64,000 nt of DNA from Nereocystis luetkeana (GCA_031213475.1 JARUPZ010000017.1:3105920-3169919); one strand, 5' to 3'; counted from the stretch's first letter, positions 47,376-60,100 are shown. Notes: a model not told the origin generated them from the sequence alone. Numbers and translations are program-made.

Positions 47376-49399
47376 TAATCAGGCGGGGAAGAGAGAGGGG
47401 AGGGCCGTGAGAATCCACTGTTGTTACCGATCGTGAACAAGTACCGTAAGAGGGGAAGGTGGGAAATAAGTTGGGACGATGCCAAGATCCCGAAACTCCT
47501 TGTATGAGGCGAAGCTGTAAAAATCGACGACATATATTTTGTATGATGTGATGGACAAAGCTCTTAGCTTTCATTGTCTGACTGCCTCACATATATTGCA
47601 GACGTTATCTGCCTGGCCGACAGCAGCGGCAAGCGATCTTTTTCGTTGCTGTCGAGGTCGTAGCTGGTTGTGTTTTTGGTATTGTACTTGTTGACTTTTT
47701 TCTCCGCAGACATCGTTAAGATGTGCGAGGTGGCGCTCTTGGCGCGCGCGCAGTGTTGTGGCGTTGTGTCTTTCGAGAGACGGCATGCGCCAGTCCCGCC
47801 GGACCTCACTTGTGTTAGTACCGTACATCGCTTCGGTGTCGGACGAGGGTGCGAGATTTTTGTCAGGACTCGTTCATTCCGCAACGGGAAGGTTGCCAAT
47901 GCCGAACACAGGCAGGGTGTTTTTTCGTGAATATCTGGTCGAGGGTTGCTTTTTCGAAAATATGTCAATCAACTTTGGCACCCCCTACGTTTTCGTGAAA
48001 AATGAGCGCCGAGAAGCGATACGTAGCACCTCTGTGCGAAACGAAAGCGCTTTCACGGGTGTTTAAGTATGTGTGGCGGGGTCGTCCGTCCAAGATTTTA
48101 AGTTGCAGACAAAAACTATTAGCCTTTGTCGTCCGCGATCGACTGGGTTTGATGTCGCATGTGAGGTGTTTACTCGATCAGCACGTGAGGTATTTTACTG
48201 TATCGGGTGTCTACCTTTTGTCCCTGCCACAGGTGGCGTATGTTCTCGGACGTGATATGTTTTTTTTTTCGTACTATGTCGGCATACAGGTCGACTTCTT
48301 CGTTGACACTACAGTACGTCGTTGCTGCGTTGGTATTTGGTATTTCGTATTTGAAGCGAACACCGCTGGACTTGGAAGAATTGTGGGACGCTTCGACATG
48401 TTTTGTGGTTTCTACCGGTAGTTCGCATTTTTGGTGCCTGGTATAGATATTACTCGCCTTGAAGAACGTCGAACGCTTGGTGTTGTTGTAGACTGTACTG
48501 GCGGCTACTTTTTTTTTGGGGGGGGTGCACAGTATTCAGAACCAACAAACAGCGTTAAAAAGAGGGGGATAGGTGGCGCTCGGATCCATGGTGGGTATTG
48601 ATTGGTCTGCCCACCCCGCAGTAGTTATGGTGTTGTATTTTGGTCGTTAAGCTCATCAGGCCGCGCTTTCGTCTATTTTAGTAGGCGCGCGGCTTTTTTT
48701 TTTTTTTTTTTTACTCGTACCGCCGCCGCTGTACGAGTAGATGGCCGTATTTATGGTGTTGGCGGTGCGGGGAGTGATGTATTGTTGGTGCTGGACTGTT
48801 GCGCCCCCCGTCCGCATGTTTTTAGGGTTGAGGTCATGAAATAAGTCGCGTGCTCTGACCTTCGAGGAAACTACTGTATGCGAGGCTTCGAGGTATACCA
48901 GGTAAAACTGTACCTGGTACCTGGTATGTACTGTTGCGTGGTCCTGACAACCCGACACAGTTTATCATGGATCAGGATGTGAGACACTTTGTGTGTCGTG
49001 TTGTGTGGCTCTTTGTGTGATAGCGTGTGTGACAGACTTTGTGTGACGCTTTGTGGGATGCTTTGCGTCATACTTCGTGTTACACTTTCTGAACGTGGAA
49101 CACGTAGCACTAGGATAGCAGATGTTTCCCTTGCTTCGCTGAGCGTGTACGACGCCGAGGTTCGTGAAATACCTTTCGTGCGCAGAGCTCGGAGTTTATT
49201 TTTTATTCCGGCTACTTTGCCTCCGGTGCAGCACGAGTAGTGTTATGATAGTAGTATAATTCATTTTACGAGTACCAGTCTAATTGTGTCCAATTATGCA
49301 CCAGGTGGGTACCTGGTAATTTCTTTTATTATTGTCCTTTGATTTGGGTATATGTTTGATGAATCCCGAGTTCGCAAGTGCTACGTTGGTCGGAAATGC

Positions 49400-49505
49400 C
49401 TCCCCCCAATGTCTGCCTGGTCGCTGGAAACCGGACGTTCCCAGTCCCGCCATATGAGGGATGCGAGGGTCTACGATCATGCGACTACGATAATGCGTGA
49501 CAATA
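49400..49505 (+). repeat. Poly-C repeat family, copy without a C tail
   Basis: After CCTCCCCCC: AATGTCTGCCTGGTCGCTGG through GATAATGCGTGACAATAAATAA. The 5' truncation joins a C-run but the GAGTAC-C end is replaced by AATAAATA. Confidence 0.7.
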
Positions 49506-50449
49506 AATAACTATTACCAGTTTATAGTATCCTGCCGACATCGATGCTTTCCCCGAGTAGTGGCTTGCTATATCGGGCATCCGGTGGTACTTTTTGTGCG
49601 GGTGAGCGGCTGAAAACCCTTCAGTTTGTTGAGTGTGCCTGGTTCGTCGGCAGCTGTTGGCCTGCTCTGTTTCTTCTTCTGTACGTAGTTAATAATATTG
49701 GTGATACTCGTATCAAATACACATACATCATGATGTAAGAGGTCGGCTTTCGGAGGTTTGAAAGTCGATATCGTACTACTGTAGGTTGTGAGCCGAAACC
49801 GAGCTAGCTTGAGATGATCTCCACGCCTCGGTGCGCTCATATTATCTGGAAGTGCGTCACCTTTCTCGCCCCTCCCGACTCTTCCAAGGGCGGCCTTGGC
49901 CGAGCTCGCATCGCGTCCCGGGGGCGAGTTTTCGTTTTTCAAACAACAACAAAAAACGGTTCCGATATCAAGTGTCTACTTGTACATATAGAAAGGCATC
50001 GGTTTATACCATGGTATATATGTAATACGTGGATGCCTCAACGCACAACATTTATTTTTCCTTTGACCCCAACGGTCATAGGTTCGAGTGATAGCGATGC
50101 TTGATGGTAATATTCGAAACGCTCGAGTCTGCTTTTGGCGTACCTCGTGGCCAACTCTTACAATGCATGACCGACATTTTATTTATATCGATTGATTCAC
50201 AGATTGTGCCAGGGGGCAGCAAAAAGTGTGCAGGGTGGCGAGTTTTGTTGTTGCAGGCTCATTTAATCTGACTCCAGTGTTTTTCTTTCTCATCGCTCAA
50301 ACGCGACAAAATGCTTCGAACGTACCCCTTGGCAATACTGTCGCATTTACCAGCTCGTTTTTGCCTACAGTACATCCTTGGTCAATACGGGCATGCGCGG
50401 ATCCAAGGCGGGCGTCAGCCCGCCGCGTCGAAGCCCCCCTTGCTTAATA

Positions 50450-50545
50450 TATTGTTTGTCCTCCGACAATGCGCCATGCATTGTGTTTGCCATCCGGCAA
50501 TACACAGCGTGGGCTTCAACGTCGATCGCTCATAAACATTGGCAT
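50450..50545. repeat. GCCATCCGRCAATAC dispersed repeat
   Basis: TTGCCATCCGGCAATACACA, GCGTGGGCTTCAACGTCGAT, CGCTCATAAACATTGGCATA. The same landmarks (GCCATCCGACA, GCTTCAACGTTGATCATTCG) occur at 58801-58950, with fragments at about 50886 and 51120. Confidence 0.55.
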
Positions 50546-51335
50546 ACTCCGAAAGAAAGAGAAGAAAGCCAGGGGGAAAACTAAACAAATTTATTAAATA
50601 GTGGTACAAGGTTCCCCTTCGGGATGTCGTCGATTGTCGACTTGAAGCCCCGGGGATGTATATCGCGAGCTGAAACAGGGGGGCCACATCAATCAGCACA
50701 GGGCGTCCGTTTCTTCGTACCAGCTACGTGACTCGTACGTACGTAGCCTCCGGGCAAGAGCGAAAAACACATAAAAAACTCTTGAAAGCTAAAAAAAAAC
50801 AAACAAGTACGTACAAGGCCACACACAGGGAAAGTAACCCGGCAAGTAACACCGACCGGCGAAAACGATATGATATTGGTAAGCTTGCCATCCGACAATG
50901 TGTAGTGTTGCTCTGAAAAATACTAAGGGGCAGAAAGTGAACAAGTTGTCAGAACAAAAGCGCGGCAGTATCATACGACAAATCGAAACCGATGTGACGC
51001 ACACGAAGACTACCACAACCAACATCCCTCCATGTCATCCACCAATAAAACGACCCCTCCCCTACTAAAGCGCTCCCTATCCCCCCCCCCCCCAAACAAC
51101 AATGTGCCATACACTGTGTGTTCGGCATCCGGCAGCGTGACCAGACGGCAGGATGCAGCTTTGATCACGCTCCTCAGAAAAAAAGAAGAGAAAAAAGTCA
51201 TTGCATTACTTTCCTTGTGTTATTCACGTCTTTCAGTTGGTACGGAAATCATCACAGGGTTTTCTTAAACCCCTTTGTAGAGTCGTTTCTCGGTGGCGTC
51301 AACTGTATCCGAGTAATTTGGGTTTCCGTACTCAC

Positions 51336-51479
51336 TTGTAGGAAGGATTGCTGAACGCGAGGTATACCTTCTTTATCTTTTGCGCGGGGCCCGCTTGGAC
51401 GGGGAGGCCGATTAGGCTCGCTGTAAATGTCGACAAGTCGGCTGTGGTCATCGTCTACCTTCACCAGCCGACTTACTGG
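51336..51479 (-). CDS. Possible phase-0 exon, unrecognised
   Basis: On the minus strand an acceptor (GATGATTTCAG) and a consensus donor (CAA then GTGAGT) enclose exactly 48 open codons. They read PVSRLVKVDDDHSRLVDIYS, then EPNRPPRPSGPRAKDKEG and PRVQQSFLQ. The acidic and Pro/Lys-rich composition is protein-like. No neighbouring exons or family could be recognised, so the host gene and function are unknown. Confidence 0.33.
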
Positions 51480-52017
51480 CTGAAATCATCTATGAGTTGA
51501 GGCGTTCTACGATAGAGGTTCACCCTAATTTTTCTGAAGCTTCTTACTTGAAGAGCTCTATACCTCACCCGAAAACTGAATTCAGCAAAACTCAAATTGC
51601 ATCCCGATGAAAAATCCCGTGGCCCAAGTATCCAGAAACGTCATTTTTCTATACAAGATTGGCATTCGGACGATTTTGGGTGAGGGAGTCCCGTCATTCA
51701 GAAAGAGGTTTAGCGGAAATGTGCTACCTCTATCGTAGAAGGCGTCAGTTGTGGACTACATCTATCTCTTGGGCTGGACCTGATGGACTACAAGCGCCTA
51801 CCTGGCACGTATTATTACCTGGTACTGTACAGATCCTGTACAGATCCTGTACAGATCCTGTACAGCGTGTCATAACGGCCAGAGGCGTCCGCGAGGAAGA
51901 GAAAACGGCGCACCACAACCCCCGGAGGGTCGGAATGGAAAACCGTTGCAACCGTTGTGACCACATGCATGATGAAATAACAAAGGTTGGGGGAAAAAAT
52001 GCTTCTTTTCCTTGTTT

Positions 52018-52590
52018 TTCACTTGGTTCTAGTAACCCCCCCCCCCCCCATTATATAGCCCCCCCTATTACATATATGTTGGGGTTGGCGTTGGTTAGCA
52101 ACGACGCTGTAAAACATGCCGCTCACTACGTGAGTTAGACAAGCAGAATACCGTCTTTTTTTGTTTTGGCGGTCGCCCACAGCTGGTCGTCGAGTAAGAT
52201 CATTTGTGCTAGGTAAATGACCTTTACTCCGCACAAGGGAATTGATCGTATCACGTAGTGTTCAAGGTAAGGCATCCAAGAGGCAGTTACATAGTACTCC
52301 CATTGCTGTCTCTGGAAATGCCTACACCGGAAATTAAATTAACTCACTGAAGCTGTCCTCCGTATGCAAGTCCGCCTCAAAAGCGGTTCTTAGTAGGATG
52401 CAGCTCACCCTTCATGCGACTCGCCGGACACTTCACGGCGCTTCGCGCTTGGTGCAAGCAATGTCTGCCTGGTGGGTGAAAATCCAGCATGCTCCGTCCC
52501 GGGATTGTCGGGACGCGAGGGTCTATGGTCATACGACTACGGCCATGCATGAGATCGAGTACATCTCTCCTATCGAGTACACCCTTGTCG
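52018..52590 (+). repeat. Poly-C repeat family, longest copy (~570 bp)
   Basis: Begins at a C-run (52028-52041) followed by ATTATATAGCCCCCCC and GTTGGGGTTGGCGTTGGTTA. It passes CTACGTGAGTTAGACAAGCA, GGCGGTCGCCCACAGCTGGT and the shared GTTACATAGTACTCCCATTG to TATCGAGTACACCCTTGTCG. Here the terminal C-run is only three bases, so the tail has decayed or was short. No ORF. Confidence 0.88.
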
Positions 52591-52599
52591 AGTGAAAAA

Positions 52600-54330
52600 A
52601 AATCTGGGACGGTTCACATTTGTTTTTGTCGGGCGCCTTTGTAACGGCAAATTATTGTGTCTCAATGGTCTACACCAGTCGTTTTGATCGTGATCTCTGT
52701 AACGTGTGTGATCCCTTCAAAACTACCAGTACTGCAAATATGTGTGTCCCCCACTAAATTAAAGTATACATGTGTTTGCAAAAGCTGGATCCAACTTTGA
52801 ACAACACCTATGATGGTAATATCCTCAAATTAACCATGCGAACAGAGATCTAACCATTGACTTGTTGAAACCCTGTCGCGAAAAACCTGCCGCGCCTGTG
52901 CTGCCGGACGTATGAGGGTTCGGATCCGGGCAGAAACACCGGGCAGTTTTCTGGTCATTTTTTCCCGTCGTTGCATGCGCGCGAACGCATGTTTCGGGGG
53001 GGAAAATTGAACAGTACAAAACAAAAAAGGCAAGTAAGCTACAGTAAGAATACTGGTTTTATTGAGTCTTGCCTAACGACTTTCTTTACGAAACTCGACG
53101 GATTTCGGCAATGACTACTGGGAATGAATGTGGAACCCGATAAAAAAGAACGGTCAAGATCGACGTGCAGTGGAGACTACATCATGCGCGATAACAACCA
53201 ACCAAGGATCATACCGGGGGGTTGGGAAGTGTCATGGTATCCCCGTTTCCCTTCTTGTGGTGTGGAGACGCTATTTTTGCCCTGTGTCCGTAGCTTAGAA
53301 CCACCTGACCTGAGCGGAGCAAGAAGAGCAGGGTAGCTACAGGACCACAGTAGAGCCAAAACACACGCGTGAGTGCGGTGAAGAGTAACCACAGCCATGG
53401 CCTGCACGTAGTCGGTCCTGTCCTGTACTGCCACACCGTCATCGCTCATGTTACCTATTACCCACAGTCTTCGTACCTTCTGAACAAGAATAAGGAACGG
53501 TAAAACACTTTACTACCTGTCATATCGGCGCGTTCAGAAGGCGTGGCCGAACACCAAAGTAAAATCTCAAGACGTGAAACAGTTGCCCCAATGCAGCGCC
53601 TGTACCGTCATTGGCGTGCTGCTTCATTCCTTTCTGGTATGTTGGACGGTCGTAAACTGGGGCTCCCATTTCCAGGGATTGGGACCGTTCCCTCCGCCTC
53701 AATGGAGGAGTGGCCGTTTTTTTTCAACCATGTCCGATCAATGGTCATCGTGCAGTACTTGCAGTTGCCGATATGGCACGAGGGCACAGAAGCAATAGCG
53801 ACCATCGTCGCCGGTATTAAACTTTCGCGCGCCTGCAAAAGGGCCATGGCAGAATGCCGCTTTTTGTATGCCGCACAGGGGGTATGGGGTTGGTTGGTTG
53901 TCACTCAGGCATGATATTATATTTTTTGACCGCAAACAGACGTACTTGGAATTTTGACTGATGGTGCACGGAACTATATCAATCACCAACGAGAAGCACA
54001 CATCTCCACATCTCCACACTATACGGACAGGCCCCGAGGGCAGAGAAAAAGTCATGCGCGACAGCCGTTTGATACGGACCCTCGCTCTATCTACCAAACG
54101 CAACTATAGATCCTCTGTTGCTTGCGGTGCTCTACATCGCTCTCGCACGAGGTTGTTATTGCACACACAAAAATCTAGGTAAAACCCTTCGATAATCGTT
54201 CGACATCCTACATATAATAACATGGTAAGATGGTGGGACGGTGTGTGTTGCACATTGCAAGCAAGTCAGGGTGACAAAAAAAAACACCCAAATCATATAT
54301 TTACTTATTAGAGTCGATCTTAACGAGGAG
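52600..54330. other. Stretch without a supported gene
   Basis: A 123-codon plus frame at 53543-53914 has no recognised motif. A CAATGCAGCGCC...TTGGCGTG block at about 53588 resembles one at about 54475, suggesting a diverged duplication. Confidence 0.45.
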
Positions 54331-54452
54331 TGTTTTTCAGTTTTTTCCAGTATTTTCCCGAAATTTTGGTAATTTTCCTATCTATGGGAAAGAACCAAGA
54401 AATACCGGAATCTCGGGAAAATACCGAAAAACCCCCTAAAAAACAGCCCTAG
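54330..54452. mobile_element. Imperfect palindromic element (TTTTCCCGAAATTTTGGT)
   Basis: GTATTTTCCCGAAATTTTGG on the left mirrors TACCGGAATCTCGGGAAAAT on the right across a short spacer, with outer arms GTGTTTTTCAG and AAAAAACAGCCCT. The ~120-bp hairpin is MITE-like; a single copy was seen here. Confidence 0.6.
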
Positions 54453-54726
54453 TTATGATCGACCCTTAAACGTTGCAATGCAGCGCCAACGACGGTATTG
54501 GCGTGTTGTCCCTCGCCGGCTTGCTACTTTTTTTTATGGCTGGACGAAACAAGGACGGCCTGTGGACGAACAACGGAAAACAGTATTCCGGTGGCAAGGC
54601 CTCACCTGGACATATACGTATATTATATTATATCGACAGCCTGTTGTTATGAGGCTTAGTTCGGTAGGGCGATTGGTTAACCTTTTACCTTTTTTAAGCC
54701 CAACGGACTAAACTGTTCACAAATAG

Positions 54727-54808
54727 CGTCGACGGCAGGACCCGAACCTGCGCGTGAAATCACAAATGGGTTTCGAATCCATTCCCTTAACCACTCGGGC
54801 ACGACGTC
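54727..54808 (-). tRNA. tRNA-Ser(CGA)-like sequence, probably degenerate
   Basis: On the minus strand a class II tRNA can be drawn. The D-arm is CCCGAGTGGTTAAGGG, the anticodon arm ATGGATTCGAAACCCAT (anticodon CGA), the long variable arm TTGTGATTTCACGC and the T-arm GCAGGTTCGGGTCCTGC, with discriminator G as in Ser tRNAs. Two acceptor-stem pairs (A-A and T-T) and one anticodon-stem pair (A-C) are mismatched, and no T4 terminator follows closely. It is therefore either a pseudogene or a weakly folding gene. No intron. Confidence 0.55.
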
Positions 54809-54849
54809 AAGCGGAACCCGCAAAACAGCGGAACGTCAAGCAGGGTGGG

Positions 54850-55430
54850 ATCACTGGCCACACTGCCTGCTATAGTAATAACGGAGGACCCAGCAACAAA
54901 TAAAACTCCCATCAACCTATGGTCGTCACTAACCCGTCTTCACAAAGCGAACGTAAGCCTACAAAAGTAGTCCAAAAGCGCTACGTTTTCGATTTACCAG
55001 CAAAACTATGAGCGACCGACGTTGAGTGAAGCTCATGCTTTGTCGTAGGGTCAAAACGAGATAAGATGTGAAACAGAAATGGTCGGCCGAAAACGGCGGC
55101 ACATCAATGACCCCCCAAGAATTTGGCGCGAGCTGCCCGCAATAATACTAGCTCTGCCGAACAAGAGCAAGAACTTTGCTACTGTTACGCTCTTGGTAGT
55201 CTGTCATGAATACTATTAATACAGCGAGCTTTCGTCGCGCACTACCTCACACTGCTGCTGTCACATCGGAACCTTCCTCACAAGTACAGCAGTAGATATA
55301 TATATCCTGCTCCAAAATAATTTTGCAACAATGCTACCACGAAACAACAATTCTATCTCAACGACAAGGCCATCACACAAACAACTAGAATGATACTGTT
55401 ACCGCAACAACAATGCTACCACAGCACCAC
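54850..55430. other. Intergenic stretch, nothing recognised
   Basis: Mixed-composition sequence between the tRNA-like locus and the TIR element. Short open frames only, with no motifs or repeat family shared elsewhere in the window. Confidence 0.5.
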
Positions 55431-55435
55431 CGCAA

Positions 55436-55843
55436 GGGTGTGTTTAGTAGGGTACATACCCTGGAGTATCCGGGAACCGAACCTCGTCGTTTTGGCCATT
55501 CTCGGGTATGTATCCGGGTGCCAAACCTGGATGGTTTGGTCATTCTCGGGTATGTATCCGGGTACCTAACCTGGTTGTTTCGATCATACTCGGGTATGCA
55601 TCCGGGTACCAAATTTGGTTGTTTCGGCCATACTCGGGTATGTATCGGGGTACCAAACTTGGTTGCTTTGGTTCTACTCGGGCATGTACCCGGGGACCAA
55701 ACCTGGTTATTTTGGTCATACTCGGGTGTATACCCAGGTACCAAACTCTTCTCCCTCGTGATACTCGGAAATGTACCCAGCTACCTATGTACCCAGCTGC
55801 CCGCAGGGGGTGTGTACAGAGTAGATACCCTACGAAACACACT
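55436..55843. mobile_element. TIR element carrying a minisatellite
   Basis: GTGTGTTTAGTAGGGTA at the left is inverted at the right as TACCCTACGAAACACAC, one mismatch in 17. Nearly the whole interior is a 44-bp tandem array. The ends are related to those of the 230-bp element at 40301, so both probably belong to one non-autonomous DNA transposon family. No transposase is present. Confidence 0.78.
55457..55795. repeat. 44-bp minisatellite, about 7.5 units
   Basis: Unit CTCGGGTATGTATCCGGGTA followed by CCAAACCTGGTTGTTTTGGT and CATA. Copies differ at several positions each. The open frames on both strands here (RVCIRVPNL- and NQVWYP-type repeats) are translations of this array. Confidence 0.92.
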
Positions 55844-56752
55844 TTTTCTGCAAGAACGCCACTAAAACAACACTACTACGAACCACAACAACAAGGCTAC
55901 CACGAACGACTGCACGCGGGAACAAAAAACACCAAATGAGACTACTAGCAAGAGTAACGGTGCGAGCGTCCGTGCGATCGACCGTGCGGTGAGCCGCCAG
56001 AACCAAATAAAGAGCGACCGAGCGAAAGGTCTTCGACCGACCGAGCAACGCGAGCGAACGGAACTACCTCTATCACGGGGCACCCTAGTAACTACTGTTG
56101 TTGCAGAAGGAAGCATGGTGCGTGCAACATAACTGGTAGGGGGATACTGAAGTACATGTTCTTTGGGTACATCGCGGATTCTGATTGCTATCTATCACTG
56201 TGCATTGCTGCTTGGTGTCTGTCGCTCTTGAAACGGCAACAGAGAGGCGACATTCGTCGCCCACCGAGTGCGGTTTGCCCCCCCCTCACCCCCTCTCGCG
56301 AGCATACACTCGTCGTATACCTACTACAGTGCAATACCACTGCAGGCAACCGTATCTACTGGAGAGATACCGTCCGGACGCAACTGGTACTGTAGACCGA
56401 GCGTACCCACTGCTGTTGCAGACAGAGATGCGGCTGGCTGTTTAGGACAACTGGCAGCTGCTGTGTAGGGCGGTTGGCCGTGCACTACGTACACACAGCC
56501 GATTCTTCTGTGTGCGGACAGCAGTTTCCTGTATACGTTCGACGGTAGTATAACGCGTAGGGCAGCAGTTGACCACGCAGGGAAGTTGGTTACTTGCGAA
56601 GACAGTTGACGCCAGCCAGCAAGAGGGTCTCAGGAATGCAAGGAACCGTAAAAAAAAAAAACAGAGTTGGGCACCGGCAGCAACTGTTTTCTTCCTCGCA
56701 CCGTGACTACGTCTCGTGCAGTAGTTCAAGCGACAGTTCCGGGGGCTCTTTA

Positions 56753-57068
56753 GGGGCCCCTTGTGTGTGGGGGCGGGGGGGAATCCCCCCCTGTGGGGTC
56801 CCCTGTGGGGTCCCCTGCGGGGGTCCTTCTGGGCCCCCCTGCCGGGTGCGCAACACGCGCCTCCGGCCTGTCTGACGTCCTAGAAAAACAAAGGCGAGGT
56901 GGCCTCCCAAGGGGCTCTTCTGGGGGCCCTTGTGGAGGGGGGGGCGGGGGGGGGGGGGGGAGCAGCCCCCCCCCTGTGGAGTCCCCTGCGGGGGTGGGCC
57001 CCCCTGCTGGGTGCGCAACACGCGCCTCCGGCCTGCCTGAAGCTCTGAAAAAACAAAGGCGAGGTTGG
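56753..57068. repeat. Tandem duplication of a ~170-bp GC-rich unit
   Basis: GGGTGCGCAACACGCGCCTC, CGGCCTG and AAACAAAGGCGAGGT occur twice (about 56845 and 57008), each after a G-run and CCCCTGCGGGGGT. The array sits about 100 bp past the end of the GT47 coding region. Confidence 0.85.
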
Positions 57069-57171
57069 GCAACCAGCAGCACTTTTTCCTCCCGCCTTAA
57101 GCGCGTCTCCCGCAAATACCCACAAGCGCCACGGCGGCATCCGCGCAAGATCTTGGGGGCGGGTGGCTACG

Positions 57172-60100
57172 CTACTTTTGAGGGGATTTGATTCGCCGCA
57201 CGAGCTCATCCACGATGTGGCGAGCGATGACTTCGAAGTTGTTCGACGTTCCTTTAAATATCTCCCAGTAGGCGTGGAGCGACTCGCGCTGATGATAAGA
57301 GAAGGAAGGGGGGGTTCCGAGGGGGACGGCCGAAGGAGCAGGTATTAATAGGTTACTACTACTACTACTACTACTACTACTTCGTATTACTGCTACATAG
57401 TACTCTTACTACAACAGTTGTACTAACAGGTAGATATGTGTACTATTATGGCTATGATGATGAGTATATTATGACTATGATTATGATCATGAATTTGGTT
57501 AATATTAATAAATTGATTGCGACTGTGGTTGCTTGATCGAGGACACCCAATGCACCGCGCGTACTGGTACAGCATAGGACTACAAGCAAAAACAGGCTCA
57601 TATCAGGGTACATAAAAACAAAAGGCCCACTTTTCAGATGACGCTGAGAAATATTGATCAAGGAGCCGTGGCCGGCGGCAAGCACTACACTACTACATCA
57701 CACCGGTATACACTATTACGGGGGACCATAGTGCATAGGATCTATGGTACACATACAAACCTATATAGTTATCCATTTTTACTAACAATATTTGGTCCTA
57801 TTAACTATGGTCCCCCGTGATAGACTATGCCAAACGTTGTTCAAGGACGGTTTCACAACAAGGTTCTAAGGCGTGCTCAGAACAGGCGATCATTACCGTG
57901 GTGGTTTGTCTTTATCGATCGAGTGATACAATCGCCGTGGCTGTGGTCGCTCGTTGCTTTCCTGTTTTTTGTAAACGGTGGACGCCTCAAAAATCTCGAA
58001 AATAAGTTCCCGTTACTTTGGCGCTGTCAACGTTCGGAAACTATATTGGCGCCGTCAACACATTTACGGGGGGCCATAGTTAACAGGACCAAATATTGTT
58101 AGTAAAATGGTTAAACATATAGGTTTTTATGTATACCATAGGTCCTGTTAGCTATGGTCCCCCGTAATAGTATGGGGGACCATAGTACATAGGACCTACG
58201 GTACACACAAAAACCTACCTGGCATATATTTACGTATTTTTACCAACAATATGTGGTCCTACTAACTAGGGTCCCCTGTAATACTGTGTGACGGGGGACC
58301 ATATTGGCAGTGACCAGGGCCCATCACATACACGAAAACCTATAAATCCAGCATTTATACTACAGGAAGCATATTTGGTCCTGATTGCTATGCTCCCCCT
58401 GTTAATAGTACAGCAACTCAAGACAAAAGGCTTCATACCTCGGGAAGATAGGCGTCTACAGTCTACAGATAATTCCTATTCCATGATCCAGATGTTTCAA
58501 GGTAGATCTGTTCCCGATCTTGTATGATCTATCTCGTGTTGCCGGGTGGGGGCCAGTGTGTTGCACATGATCTACAGCAGCAGCACATGTTTCCTGGGTT
58601 GGATTCGCACTACGCAGATACGGCACAATCCCTCACAACGGCAGGCGAGGAACTGTCAAATACTTCGTATATGATATATCTGTAGATGATCTGTCCGGGA
58701 TGTGACTTCGTGACGACAACAGACATGAAGAGTATTCGCACCCGTCCGTCCGCTCTGGGGAAAACACTGCTGCAATACCTCACGTAACGTGCTTCATACT
58801 ATAATTGTGGTCGGCCATCCGACAGCAGGGTGTAGCACGAGCTTCAACGTTGATCATTCGTATAATAATACCCAGAAATATTATGGTATACCTGTGATTA
58901 CTAGGTTTGTCGTCCGGCAATACGCAGCACAGAATCAACCTTCAACGTTTGTCACTACTGTGGCCATTTGGCAGAAAACAGCAAAATAGACAAGAAAGTA
59001 TTTTTTTTTCATGCCTCGAGCTCTCACCTGCATTTCCTTTAGCTGTTCGGGTGGTACCGCTCTCAGGGTCTCAATGAGTCCAGGCCCGACCTCATCCGGA
59101 GTAAACACGAACGAAAACTTATCCCAGTCGAACTCCTCATCGAAGGGTCGAACCAAATCTCTGCCGACGAACACCGGAATAGCCCCAGCGCTCATAACCT
59201 GCGAGGCGTTCGGCGGCAGGGGCGGGGGCGGATGTGAGGAAAGACGTTCTGCTAGTTCGGCGCTATCGAAGGCTCAGTCATAAACGAACAAAACAAAAAC
59301 CACGACAAACAAAAAAAGCGCGATTTTACTTCGCGAATCGTGATATTAGTCCCAAAATCGTGACATCGGAAAGTTAGGTTTTGAAAAAAAACCAGAAAAA
59401 ATGTGTAACACGATTCAGGGCGAACCACATCGCGGAACAGATATTGGGTTCCCACATTATGGTCTACTGTAGATCTATCAAGGCGTATAGATAGATAGAT
59501 CCCTGATCTATAGGATCTAGCTCATTTTGCCCGGTGGGAGCCCTACAATCAGCATTATCTAGGGCTTTCTACCTGGGTTACATCTGTACTGTACAGCACA
59601 TCCTGCACGGCATCGCATAACGTCGTGTTAGGATCTAAACGATCTACCTGTAGGACGTGTCGACACGTGTTTTTGCTCATTCGGCGTTGTTAACCCTTTT
59701 GCGTCCGACATCTATAGGCGAACAAAAAACGTGATATTTATTTTCGACCGTCTATATACACAGCATGCAGCAGCAAGATTCTTACGGGCGTCAGCACGCA
59801 TGCTGCACGCGCGCCGCATCGCATCGCACATTATATAGCTCTTCGTAACGCTACTCCTCGAAGCGTTGTGCTACTTTCCCCCCGCAAGATCCCGAGATAC
59901 TGGCATAGTCCCCCTCCCCCGCGTTCCATTTTGTGTTTTTTTTTCACCTCTCCAAGTCTGTAAGTTCCCGGCGAGCGCCCCGACGGCACTAAGGAAAAGG
60001 TGGTGTTCATGAGGTCTCCGTATTCGTGGTCGTCGTAACGGGCCTTCAGCGCTTCGCAGTACGCGACGTTGTCCTGCAGCAGGTGCTCGTGGTGCAGTTC

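Larger units (their letters stand above)
47380..51335. other. Stretch without a supported gene
   Basis: T-rich sequence, a Cys/Val-rich open frame at 48989-49240 driven by TGTGTGAC repeats, TACCTGGTA clusters near 48895-48930 and 49300, a poly-C family copy (49400-49505) and GCCATCCGGCAATAC-type repeats (50450-51140). Confidence 0.5.

Noticed and set aside
48989-49240. Cys/Val-rich 83-codon frame (CGSLCDSVCD repeats)
   Set aside because: It results from a degenerate TTTGTGTGAC simple repeat.
55385-55939. Repeat protein with 44-residue-like repeats on both strands
   Set aside because: The 44-bp unit is not a multiple of three, so frames rotate between units; openness on both strands reflects the lack of stops in the unit.
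56707-57209. Pro/Gly-rich frames near the GT47 3' end
   Set aside because: They span a tandem duplication with long G-runs and are open in several frames at once. Only the short frame 57172-57288 on the minus strand matches GT47.
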